This document shows, piece by piece, positions 1-10,500 of a stretch of DNA of 64,000 bases. The DNA lies in the NCBI GenBank assembly GCA_963971305.1, contig OZ020313.1, forward strand, positions 55,128,203 to 55,192,202. Direction: 5' to 3'. How positions within the stretch are numbered: position 1 is the first letter of the stretch; the number at the start of each line of letters is the position of its first letter. The notes below the pieces were generated by a model. It had not been told where the DNA came from. It made no database searches and worked only from the letters and a program-made list of their open reading frames with translations. Source of the DNA: Arcuatula senhousia (taxonomy: Eukaryota > Mollusca > Bivalvia > Mytilida > Mytilidae). The translations under genes and the position numbers were made by a program.

Positions 1-8
1 AAACCCGT

Positions 9-3000
9 ATGCAACAGGAAGCTGCCTCTAGAAAGGCTCAACTAGCCCAAGAAGCTGCACACCAGAAGGCACAGCTAGAGGAGGAAGAGGCCAGGCGTGA
101 GGCTGACAGAGAGGCAAGGATAAAAATTGAAGAAGCGGAAGAGAAGACCAGACTTGCAGACATAGAAAATGAAATCACGCTTCTAGAAGCTAAAAAGGAG
201 GTAGCTGTCCTCGAGGCCGAAGCAAGAGTGCTAGAGCAGGAGGAAGACGACAGTCGTCAATATGATTTTGACCTCCCTCAACTTCAGACTGAGGATCCCA
301 TTGCCAGAGTAAAAAACTATGTCAAAACACATAGTATCCTAATTGATCGTCCACTCAACACCCAGAAACAGGAAGTGGATGTGCCAAAAGTTAGAACTGA
401 TAAGACAGTTAGGGTAAACCAATACCCTGTCCCAAAGCCTGTTGCAGCATTGCCATCAGCAACGTCAACACCTTTCTGTGTAGGAGCTGTAAACAACATG
501 CCTGAAATGTCTCTAGTAGACTCTGTCGCTGAGGACAGCTCGCACGGGTCTTCGGCTCAGCAGCTGCCACCTCTTGACAACCATTTACAGTCTAATCCAA
601 GTGCCATGGCTCAACCGTTTCAGCAAGATCATGCAACATCAGGGCCAAGAAAGACAGACATTCTTTTACACGACAACTTGTCCGATCATAGCAGACACAG
701 CAGGACATGCGACTCTGACCCCACTACAGTGATGACACGGTTCCTACTAAGGAAGGATTTACTGTTTTCACGGCTAACCAAGTTTAGCGACAGACCAGAG
801 TCCTACCAAGTCTGGAAAACAACATTCAAGTCAGTGACTGATGAACTTGCAATTTCCGAACCGGAAGAACTAGACCTACTGGTAAAGTGGCTGGGGACTG
901 AGTCATCGCAGTATGCGGTCAGCATTCGGGAGTCTACTCCAGACAACCCCGGATTAGGTGTTCAGAGGCTCTGGGAAAGATTAGACGATAAATATGGATG
1001 TCCAGAAATGGTGGAAAATTCTGTTAAAACAAAGCTTGCCAACTTTCAAAAGCTCACAACTAAAGACTACAGTCGACTCTACGAACTAACAGACATTTTG
1101 TCCCAAGTAGAGTTCCTTAAAGAGAAACCTCAGTTCCATAGTCTTTTGGCATACTTTGACTCATCGTCCGGTGTCAAGCCTATAGTTGGAAAACTTCCAC
1201 ATAGTCTCCAAGAAAGATGGAAGTCTCGTGCTATCAAGTACAACTCCAGACATGGCACGATCCATCCTCCTTTCACAGAGTTTACTGCATTTATCAGAGA
1301 AAGCAGTCGTGCTTTGAACAACCCTGCACTTAATTATGACGTAGACAGCGGTCCATCCCAGAAAGGGAGTGCGACAAGGTTCACACCTAAGTACCAAGCT
1401 AAAGTGAGTAGTCATAAAACAGAGACTTCAGCTGTCGATACAAACACCGGAACACTGGAACGTTGTCCTATACACAACACTAAGCACCAGCTCAACGAGT
1501 GTCGCTCTTTCCAAGCAAAATCTCTAGAAGAGCGCAAGAAAATCCTGAAGGACAACAAGATATGTTACAGATGCTGTGAGCATAAGTACTCGGGACAGAA
1601 GTGTCAAAAACAAGTGTCATGCAGAGTTTGTGGAAGCAATCGCCATTGTACAGGCCTCCATGTTAACAAAGAGAATTTAAGTGCCCCCGTAGGACAGGAT
1701 GGCGGGGAGTCCCGTAATGCTACACCCACCGTTAACACGGTAAAGGCATCATGCACCGAAATCTGTAACGGCCACAGTGGGAAGTCTTGTGCTAAAATTG
1801 TGCCTGTAAATGTATTCCATAAGGACCACCCACAAGATACAAGAAAAGTGTATGTTATGATAGATGACCAGAGCAACAGATCTCTTGCAACTCCGGAATT
1901 CTTTCATTTGTTTGACATTCAAACCAAACCAGAGTTCTACACACTCCTTACCTGCTCCGGTCGGATAAATACATCCGGTAGACGAGGAATTGGATTTGTA
2001 ATTTCATCCCTGGACGGAAGCTGCTCACTAGAACTTCCAACACTGATTGAGTGTGATAACATCCCGAATAATCGGGAAGAAATTCCAACGCCAGATGTTG
2101 CATTACATTTTCCCCATATGCAAGATATAGTAGAACGTATTCCTCCTATGGACGGTAGTGCTGAGATATTGTTGCTGATTGGTAGAGACTTACCAGAGGC
2201 ACACCATATCATAGACCAGAGAACTGGACCAGCTTGGGCACCCTATGCCCAGCAACTCAAACTTGGATGGGTTATTATTGGAGAAACATGTCTTGACAGA
2301 CAACACGCACCCAACAGCGTTAATGTCAAGCGCACATTCATCCTCCCATCTGGACGACCTACTCAGTTGCAACCATGTGACAACCAGTTTCATGTGAAAG
2401 AACCAGTGACGGGTGCCACCCTGCTTTACCAGAAAGACTTTGGTTCCTCCGTCTTTGACAGAACAGAAAACGACAACAAGATCGGTATGTCGGTTGAAGA
2501 CAAAATGTTCTTAAAAACCATGGACAACGAGTTTCATCGCAACCAAGACGGTAACTGGGAGGCTCCACTCCCGTTCAAAGCTTCACGTCAGTTGCTTCCT
2601 AACAACAGACCACAAGCACTCAAACGTGCCAAAATTTTAGACCTTAGTTTACAGCGGAACCCACAAAAACGAGAACATTTTCTCGCATTCATGTCCAAGA
2701 TTCTGGACAACAATCATGCTGAAGTAGCCTCTCCTCTCAAAGAAAATGAAGAGTGCTGGTATTTACCATTGTTTGGTGTATACCACCCCAAGAAGCCAGA
2801 CCAGATCAGAGGAGTATTTGACTCATCGGCTCAGTTTGAAGGAATCTCGTTGAATAACGTACTTCTAACCGGACCAGACCTTTCAAACAGCCTCCTTGGC
2901 GTACTCCTACGCTTCAGAAGAGAGATGATTGCAGTTACAGCTGACATTCAAAGTATGTTCCACTGTTTTATTGTCCGAGAAGACCATCGAAACTATCTTC

Positions 3001-5762
3001 GATTCCTCTGGCACAGAGATAACGACCTCAATAAAGAGCTCATAGAATACCGAATGCGTGTTCATGTATTCGGCAACAGTCCTTCCCCAGCTGTGGCCAC
3101 CTTAGGTCTTCGCAAAGCTGCTCTAGAAGCCGAATCAGAATATGGACGCCATGTGACGAGCTTTGTCAACAGAGACTTCTACGTGGATGATGGGCTAACA
3201 TCTGTTGCTTTTCCTCAAGAAGCAATTAAAGTAATTAAGCACACTCAGCATGCCCTCCAGAAGTATGGCAATCTACGCCTTCACAAGATTGCTTCAAATA
3301 GTACTGAGGTGATGGAAGCTTTCCCCCAAGATGATCTGGCCTCCAACCTTAAAGATTTAGATCTCGATGCAGACAACAAACCATTACAGCGCAGTCTTGG
3401 GCTCACATGGGACGTCAACAAAGACAAGTTCTTGTTCGAACTATCACAAGACCAGAAACCGGTGACTCGAAGAGGCGTACTATCAATGATCAACAGCATC
3501 TTTGATCCGATAGGTTTCCTTTCGCCCGTCATTATCTATGGTAAGCTCTTCTTGAGAGATATAGTTGCAGAGACAGTAGACTGGGATCAACCTATATCCG
3601 AAGACATGACAAAGTTGTGGGAAAATTGGAAGAGCTCTTTGAAACCTCTTGAGGACCTCACTATTCCCCGGACATATGTTTCAGAGCTGAGCAAAGCTAC
3701 TTTGAGAGAACTCCACATCTATTCAGATGCGTCAGAAAAAGCAATAGCCGCTGTAGTCTATCTACGGACGCAAGACCAGCTCGGTACATTCCATGTTGGT
3801 TTTGTACTTGGAAAAGCCAAAGTAGCTCCACAGACTGGAACAACAATTCCTAGAAAAGAGCTTTGTGCAGCAGTTTTAGCAGTGGAAATAGCACAGTTTG
3901 CTATTGAACAACTTGATGTTCCAATAGACAGTGTCAAATTTTACACCGACAGTAAGGTCGTACTTGGCTACATCAACAACACTACCAGGAAGTTCTACAT
4001 CTACGTAGAAAACAGAGTGGAGAAGATCCACAGACACTCAGAGCCAAGCCAATGGCACTATGTTCCAACAAACAGGAACCCTGCAGACTGCGCCACTAGG
4101 TCTATCCCAGCTGCGGATCTAATGAAAAGTGAGTGGTTAACTGGACCAAACCAGCTGTACAGGGCGGAAACACAACCCAAAGAAGACGCTCATGATCTTG
4201 TGATGCCAAATTCTGACAAAGAAATACGGCCAGTTGTAAATGTCTCAAAGACATTTGCAGCTCTTGAACCACCAAGTACATGGATAGATAGATTCCAACG
4301 CTTTTCCAAATGGATCAGATTAGTTAAGGCCATTGCGTTGCTGAAGAACGTCTGCCGACTTAGGTCTAAGAACAGCACCTTGACGCAGTCCATGGACCTT
4401 CACACAGAATCTGAGCTGTTCATTCTCAAAGAAGCTCAGCTAGACATGTACAGTGACGAAATAGGTTGTTTGAGAAAACAGGCAAACATAAGTCGCCATA
4501 GCCCCTTGGTTAACCTCAACCCGTTCCTAGACGAACTTGGACTTCTTAGAGTGGGTGGAAGAATTGTCAACTCCGACTTACCACTCTTAGAACGGAAACC
4601 ACTAATTGTCCCTGGTCGACATCACGTTGCTACGCTTCTTGTTGATCACCACCACACTGCAGTGAAACACCAAGGACGCCAGTTCACAGAAGGAGCGATT
4701 CGATCAGCAGGATATTGGATAGTTGGTGCTAAACGCCTTATCTCCTCTTTTATACACAGATGTGTGACTTGCAGGAAACTCAGAGGTAAACCTCATCACC
4801 AGATCATGGCTGATCTACCGTCTGACCGACTAGACCCGTCGCCTCCTTTCACCAATGTAGGAGTAGACGCCTTTGGCCCATGGGAAGTTGTCGCTCGTAA
4901 AACACGTGGTGGACTGGCAAACGCTAAACGATGGGGAATACTTTTTACCTGCTTGGTCACCAGAGCGGTTCACATTGAACTCGTGCACGAGATGAGTTCC
5001 TCCGCATTTATCAACGCTCTCACCAGATTTACATCAATCCGAGGCAAAGTTAAGATTTTCCGCTCCGATAGAGGAACTAACTTTGTGGGAGCAATAGATG
5101 GAATTCAAGCAGATGCTATAAATGTTGAAGATGGAACAGTCAGACGACACCTGTCACAGTCAGGAACAACATGGATCTTCAATGCACCTCACTCATCCCA
5201 CATGGGAGGTGTATGGGAACGTATGATTGGCGTGACAAGAAGGATTCTTGACGGTATTCTACTAGAAAACCAGAAGAAGATGCTGACTCATGATGTCCTT
5301 AACACATTCATGGCTGAAGTTTGTGCCATCATAAATTCGCGACCGTTGGTACCTGTGTCATCAGACCCTGAATCGCCATTGATTCTTACACCGGCTATGT
5401 TGTTGACTCAGAAGACAGAGTATACGTTCACTTGCGACGACTCTTTAGTGTCTGGCAAAGACTTGTATAAGGCTGAATGGAAGCGTGTCCAAGCCTTATC
5501 TGCTATGTTTTGGTCACGCTGGAGAAGAGAGTATCTTCCATTGCTGCAACAGCGTAGGAAATGGCAGAACGTACAGAGCGTACAGAACGTACCATTGGAG
5601 ACGTTGTCCTACTCACGGATAAGACCCTCAACAGGACCGAATGGCCACTTGGCATCATTACAAACACCTTCGCGAGTGCCGACGGACATATCCGCACAGC
5701 CGAAGTGCGCACCATCACCAATGGAAAGCCTGTGGTTTACACCCGACCCGTCGTGGGAATGA
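9..5762 (+). CDS. BEL/Pao LTR retrotransposon Gag-Pol polyprotein
   Basis: A single long reading frame encodes the polyprotein that copies and integrates a BEL/Pao retrotransposon. In order: a charged coiled coil (about residues 1-80); a Gag-like DUF1759 region (about 240-420); Cys/His knuckles (about 486-560); a DUF1758 aspartic protease with MIDDQSN (about 617); reverse transcriptase with the box YVDD (about 1058); RNase H (IYSDAS); an H2C2 zinc site (about 1545-1600); and a DDE integrase core with GVDAFGPW, FRSDRGTNF and WERM (about 1619-1737). The frame is open to the left edge, so the true start may lie outside. The last 60 or so residues are out of frame with the expected DUF5641 end, which resumes in another frame from 5561. 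The 5' LTR and primer site are outside the window. Family assignment is secure. Activity is doubtful because of the frameshift. Confidence 0.95.
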   Translation: MQQEAASRKAQLAQEAAHQKAQLEEEEARREADREARIKIEEAEEKTRLADIENEITLLEAKKEVAVLEAEARVLEQEEDDSRQYDFDLPQLQTEDPIARVKNYVKTHSILIDRPLNTQKQEVDVPKVRTDKTVRVNQYPVPKPVAALPSATSTPFCVGAVNNMPEMSLVDSVAEDSSHGSSAQQLPPLDNHLQSNPSAMAQPFQQDHATSGPRKTDILLHDNLSDHSRHSRTCDSDPTTVMTRFLLRKDLLFSRLTKFSDRPESYQVWKTTFKSVTDELAISEPEELDLLVKWLGTESSQYAVSIRESTPDNPGLGVQRLWERLDDKYGCPEMVENSVKTKLANFQKLTTKDYSRLYELTDILSQVEFLKEKPQFHSLLAYFDSSSGVKPIVGKLPHSLQERWKSRAIKYNSRHGTIHPPFTEFTAFIRESSRALNNPALNYDVDSGPSQKGSATRFTPKYQAKVSSHKTETSAVDTNTGTLERCPIHNTKHQLNECRSFQAKSLEERKKILKDNKICYRCCEHKYSGQKCQKQVSCRVCGSNRHCTGLHVNKENLSAPVGQDGGESRNATPTVNTVKASCTEICNGHSGKSCAKIVPVNVFHKDHPQDTRKVYVMIDDQSNRSLATPEFFHLFDIQTKPEFYTLLTCSGRINTSGRRGIGFVISSLDGSCSLELPTLIECDNIPNNREEIPTPDVALHFPHMQDIVERIPPMDGSAEILLLIGRDLPEAHHIIDQRTGPAWAPYAQQLKLGWVIIGETCLDRQHAPNSVNVKRTFILPSGRPTQLQPCDNQFHVKEPVTGATLLYQKDFGSSVFDRTENDNKIGMSVEDKMFLKTMDNEFHRNQDGNWEAPLPFKASRQLLPNNRPQALKRAKILDLSLQRNPQKREHFLAFMSKILDNNHAEVASPLKENEECWYLPLFGVYHPKKPDQIRGVFDSSAQFEGISLNNVLLTGPDLSNSLLGVLLRFRREMIAVTADIQSMFHCFIVREDHRNYLRFLWHRDNDLNKELIEYRMRVHVFGNSPSPAVATLGLRKAALEAESEYGRHVTSFVNRDFYVDDGLTSVAFPQEAIKVIKHTQHALQKYGNLRLHKIASNSTEVMEAFPQDDLASNLKDLDLDADNKPLQRSLGLTWDVNKDKFLFELSQDQKPVTRRGVLSMINSIFDPIGFLSPVIIYGKLFLRDIVAETVDWDQPISEDMTKLWENWKSSLKPLEDLTIPRTYVSELSKATLRELHIYSDASEKAIAAVVYLRTQDQLGTFHVGFVLGKAKVAPQTGTTIPRKELCAAVLAVEIAQFAIEQLDVPIDSVKFYTDSKVVLGYINNTTRKFYIYVENRVEKIHRHSEPSQWHYVPTNRNPADCATRSIPAADLMKSEWLTGPNQLYRAETQPKEDAHDLVMPNSDKEIRPVVNVSKTFAALEPPSTWIDRFQRFSKWIRLVKAIALLKNVCRLRSKNSTLTQSMDLHTESELFILKEAQLDMYSDEIGCLRKQANISRHSPLVNLNPFLDELGLLRVGGRIVNSDLPLLERKPLIVPGRHHVATLLVDHHHTAVKHQGRQFTEGAIRSAGYWIVGAKRLISSFIHRCVTCRKLRGKPHHQIMADLPSDRLDPSPPFTNVGVDAFGPWEVVARKTRGGLANAKRWGILFTCLVTRAVHIELVHEMSSSAFINALTRFTSIRGKVKIFRSDRGTNFVGAIDGIQADAINVEDGTVRRHLSQSGTTWIFNAPHSSHMGGVWERMIGVTRRILDGILLENQKKMLTHDVLNTFMAEVCAIINSRPLVPVSSDPESPLILTPAMLLTQKTEYTFTCDDSLVSGKDLYKAEWKRVQALSAMFWSRWRREYLPLLQQRRKWQNVQSVQNVPLETLSYSRIRPSTGPNGHLASLQTPSRVPTDISAQPKCAPSPMESLWFTPDPSWE

Positions 5763-5791
5763 TTGTCTTACTAGAAGACTGTGTTTTATAA
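5561..5791 (+). pseudogene. Frame-shifted C-terminal end of the BEL/Pao polyprotein
   Basis: This frame overlaps the end of the main polyprotein and encodes the expected DUF5641 end, with GDVVLLTDKTLNRTEWPLG followed by the usual closing residues and a stop. The main frame switches to unrelated sequence inside a short repeat of a nine-base unit at about 5567-5592. A copy-number or one-base change in that microrepeat would explain the break. Confidence 0.8.
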
Positions 5792-5852
5792 ATTTAAATT
5801 TATATATTTTGGAATTCGTAGTGATATCAAAGTATTGATATCAGACGGGGAG

Positions 5853-6720
5853 TATTCTGGAACCTGTTTTTATTTTCCATTGTGTTTATATAATTATCGA
5901 ATGTCTGTATTATTAATTATTTGATATAGTTATAATTCTTCAATGTGTTTCGATTCTACGTTGAAATCACCACTTTACAACATCTACGGATTAAATTAAC
6001 CCATCACCGCAGTCTCGTTTCACTTCCAGCCAGGATATCGAACGCACAACACACGTTTTTTCTATTCTCCATTTGGATCAGGAATCCGGGCAAACCACAA
6101 CGTATGTTTGATTTTAATTGTTGCAATATGAATCTAATTAACTCTTAAAGCCGTCTACATATTTATTTTAATACGTTTACCTGTATATTTCAACAGATGT
6201 ATGAAACAAATTGTACTTTCGTTTTTAATGAAAATTCAACTTTCACTTTCGTTTTCAATTGGAATATGATTTCGTCCCTTGGACCTTTCGTCACCTGAAA
6301 CTACAATTAAACCGTCGATGTTTGATGAACTTTAAAATGTTTTAATGCAGTTTTATCCACAATTTGGAATATTTATACCAGGCTTGGTCTTCCAATGAAG
6401 ATGTATGTTCACCACTTCCGGTTGCAGTTCACCACTTCCGGTTTCAGACGTTTTCCCAACGTTTTTGTGATTTAATTTAACCTTTTCATATATTTTATTA
6501 TAATCTAGAGACTTTAATTCTTAAATAATTGTAACTTAAACTTAATTTAATTTGAACTTAAATTTATTATTGTAATTTTTATATTTTCAGACTTTTACCA
6601 TACCCCTAGATTGGGACACATACAATTGTGTAATAAACGTCAGTACAGTCTCTCCTCTTTGGATTTCTTTATTGGCCGTTTGCCCATTGGTTATGCTAGC
6701 TGTCTCCGGGACAGCATATC
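5853..6720 (+). mobile_element. Probable 3' LTR of the BEL/Pao element
   Basis: A purine run (ACGGGGAG, 5845-5852) 54 bases after the last stop has the position and composition of a polypurine tract. The DNA after it is non-coding and contains AATAAA at 6632. The left border is inferred from the purine tract. The right border is a guess, because the 5' LTR needed for comparison is outside the window. Confidence 0.45.
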
Positions 6721-6812
6721 ATTTCCTTGTCAGAGTATTTCGCACTTCTTCAGCAGACCAAAACAACATTCAGATTCTGTCAGGTTTTGTGAAATATCTC
6801 GGTCTGGAACAG
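6649..6812 (+). other. Exon-like open segment with strong splice donor
   Basis: The segment is open throughout and begins after GTACAG. It ends at CAG/GTATGTAAG, a near-ideal donor. The translation has a hydrophobic stretch (LLAVCPLVMLAVSG) and then a polar part (QNNIQILSGFVKYLGLEQ). I do not recognise it. It overlaps or abuts the supposed LTR end, so it could be part of the LTR, an exon of a gene into which the element inserted, or chance. Confidence 0.2.
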
Positions 6813-7204
6813 GTATGTAAGTACCACCCAAACTTTGGAAGAAATTGTCCCATCCTCTTTAAAATAGAAAGAAAATCTTTTCAAATATCAAATGTACCAA
6901 TACTCTCATTACAACTAGAGTTCGCGTTGTTAATAGATTTTCAGTAGTTTTTGTTTTGTTTCCGTGTTTATAAGTTGTTTTTTCGTCCTGCCCTTGTTTG
7001 TGTTTACTTGTTTTGTCTCTGCCCTTTCGAACTTTGACATTCGGATGCCCCATTGGTACCCCTGCTTCTTTCATTGATACTTAGATGTTTTAGTACCTGT
7101 TAGTGGAGTTAATATCAAGGAATTTGTAGGAAGAAATCAAAGAAAGCTACGATAAATAACATAAAAAAATTAATGAAAACCTTTTATGTATATCAAATCG
7201 AAGT

Positions 7205-7560
7205 TTACATTATAAATGATAAACTATGGTAGGAATATTCCGAAGTGATTGAAACGAATTTGTAAATATAAAGTCTTTTCTGCATCAAGTTCTTTAATAA
7301 TGTATCCACAAACGTACTGTGAGAGGGTTTAATACATCCGATAGAACTTCCACCTTGACTACCCCCTCCGCTACCAGAGCTGCTAGATGTATTGGGCTGA
7401 AATTTTTGTAGTGTTCCTGTACATTGGCCGGTAATAACTGAAACCAAATGAAGATTTTTCTTGCTGCTCAAGTTCATCACTTCATTTCGTAATTCTGGAT
7501 CTTTGGGGTCGGCGTCAGTAAAGAAGAAAATGCAGGAATTGTTGAGTGCGTGTTCCATGG
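7205..7560 (-). CDS. VWA7-like exon: end of the VWA domain
   Basis: After CTTTCAG the exon encodes MEHALNNSCIFFFTDADPKD, a typical VWA core strand, then VSVITGQCTG and a Ser/Gly-rich stretch. The frame runs to a stop at 7205. The real 3' splice border is probably earlier, but I could not place it, so the last 100 or so bases may be intron. Confidence 0.75.
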
Positions 7561-10500
7561 CTGAAAGTGGTGGTATATTGTACATTATTACATTTCATAT
7601 ATATTTTTCCCATTTACCTAGTGTATGTTTTGTCATTGCATATATTGTGATACTGCACGCTTAGGAATGCCATAAAAAGTTATATGAGCGACCATATAAG
7701 AATACAATGTTTGAAGTGTTTTCAAACTTGAATTTAAACTTAAAAAAATGCCGAATTTGAAAATTAACTTCGGTATATAATAAGTGAACTCTTCATGAAA
7801 TTTAACATCTTGACATGGAAGTACTAAATGAATTGTCAATTTAATACTTCCATGATTTTGATTAGGCTGAACATTTGTATTGACAATGTGTGCAGATCAT
7901 TTTATATAATGATCATACCCAGTAGAAAAAAAGACAATTACAAAAAACACAATTGCGTTTAAAAAGTGTCATACTGTCTTTAACTACATGTAACTTTTTT
8001 TTGGACGTTTCGGTAGAATTCCTCTATTTACCTGTTTTGAGACCAGACATATTCTGGACAATCACCCCCACCATCAACAGTCAATGCATTTAACCATTCT
8101 TTAATTTTGCCTCCATCAGTGGTCATTCTATAATCTGTTTTAGATGCTGAAGCAAAAGTTAACTATATAATACAGTCAGAAGCTCTTCTTTATTTTTTCT
8201 TCATCCTTATTCCCTTTAAATAATACATGTAGGCACTAGAAGAATATATCGCCAGGATGGATGAGATGTAAAACACTGAACATATAAGCATTAATGTGTG
8301 TGAATCATTGAGTCATGGAGGTCATATATTCTAGAAGCAGCTACTTCTTGAAACAAACACCAATTAATCTAGTTAATATCACGTTGGGTTCCTATAGAAA
8401 ATGCATAGGCACTGATCTATTAGCGGCCTTTGTACGGACTTCTCTATATGTCACACATTTATAGGATAAGGTAATTAAGTTTAAGAACCAAGGAAAAAAC
8501 AAAGCTAATCTATCGATTACCAAGCTCATATCGTTACGAATATTATTAATTGTCACTAAGAGGGAATTGACTCGAACTTTTTAAAATTAAGTGCTCATCC
8601 ATGCAGAAGAAAATGGTTGATGTGGCAATTGTCGGAGATGGACTTTAACCATTCTTTTGTAAGTAGTCATCCACTTGGCAAATAAAGGTCACGGTCAGCA
8701 TCCGAAGCATGCATTGTGCTTACCATCATCAGGTGTATCTACCATAACAATGTAATTGATGTGGCATTTGCCAGTAAGCGGGAATGTACTTTAACTATTC
8801 TTCTGTAAGTGGTCATTCATGCAGAAAATATAGGTTGCAGCGAGCAACCGAAGCATGCATTGTGCTTAGCATCACTAGGTCATCAACCATACCAATATGG
8901 TTGATGTGGCACTATACAGTAAATGTGCATGGACCTTAACAATTCTGCTGTAAGTGGATCTGGACGCCAACGCCGACGTTTGGGGTTTCCCATAAGTCCC
9001 TCTCACTTTCGTGAGGTGAGCTAAAAATGTTTACGTACTATGTTGGTATGATAAGACACATCGGTGATGTAGCCAAAGTCAAAGACCAAACAATTGTAAC
9101 ATGGGTAATTAAGTTTTATGCATTCAATTAGAAAAGAAACTAATGTTTAATGTCGGGATCATTGTAGATTAAGATAACAACAAAACTACCGAACTGGGAT
9201 GATCTCATATATTCAAGAAGAAAAGAAAAAACAAGGCAAAGAAATGCCAGACAGATCAAAGATCACAATGGTCCTGACTTGGTACAAGCATTTCAATAGG
9301 AATGGCGGGTTGAAGCGGCAAGTAGACAATTCATAAAGACAAATGATCATCACATTCATATGGTCTTGTGTCGGGGTATCCAGCAACAAATTTCCGTCCC
9401 TCTTCGTCATGAATATGTTGCATTTTTTGTAACAATACAAGTTTTATGCTAACAACCATATAATGAGAAAAAGCAAGATTTCTTGTATTGTCACGGTCAA
9501 AAATAAGAATTCTGTGAATATTTGGGAATTCAAATCTATGCTCTTGTAATCGTTACATTTGCGTTGGTTCTTTTCTAGAATGGACTCTACAACTCTACAA
9601 AATCATTCTTTCACGAAATATTGACAAATCAACAAATGACGCAGGGCGGACCAAGAATTTTTTTTAAAAGTTTCATATACAATCCACTGAGGATGATAAA
9701 TTTGTTGAATATCACTATTTCAAGCAAGAAAATCTTACTTATATACATGTATGTTTTAGATATAATTCAGAAGAATCACTTCTGTACATCGGTCCATCTT
9801 AAAGATGCTTATTTCAGTATATCTATTGACCCTTAATTTAGAAAGTATTCATCTTTTTATTGGAAAAATGAGTTGTTTAGCTTCAAAGTTTTACATTTTG
9901 GACTTGCCTCAGAACATAGAGTTTTTACTAAATTACTGAAACTTGTATTTGCATGGTTTAGAAAACAAAGCATTTGTTGTTGTTAATACTATATTGACGA
10001 TTCTCTATGTTTAAAGTGTGCAAAAAAAGAAGAGAAAATAGAAAAATTAAAAGTGTTTTGTCAATATATTTTTAACAGTGTTTTTGTAACAATACGAGAC
10101 ATCGCATCCTTCATTGATGGTTAATTCATGCATTTAACGCTGTTTCACCAGGACTTTAGAAAGAGAGAAAACTCAATTGAATAGTCATGATTTTGAAACT
10201 AAAATGTCTTTAACTGAACCCTGGAAATCTGAAGTTATTTGGTGGTATGAAAATATAGTCAAAGTTAATGGTAAATTGATACGACAACGGCCAATAGAAG
10301 AATGGCTCCAAACAGACGCTAGCCCAAAAGGCTGATGGGCTACTGCATTTGATACCTCTATAAGTGATAGATGGACTACTGAAGAATCTACTTTTCATAT
10401 TAATTTTTTAGAGTTATTAGCGATCTTCTTCGGAATAAAATCTTTTTTCAAAAGTGCAAACAATATTCATATTGGTATTAAATCTGATAGTTCAACTGCA

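Noticed and set aside
6859..7074. Minus-strand frame rich in Lys/Gln as an exon of the VWA7-like gene
   Set aside because: The sequence resembles a decayed dispersed repeat (compare 18360-18450) and does not fit the VWA7 family or a splice frame.
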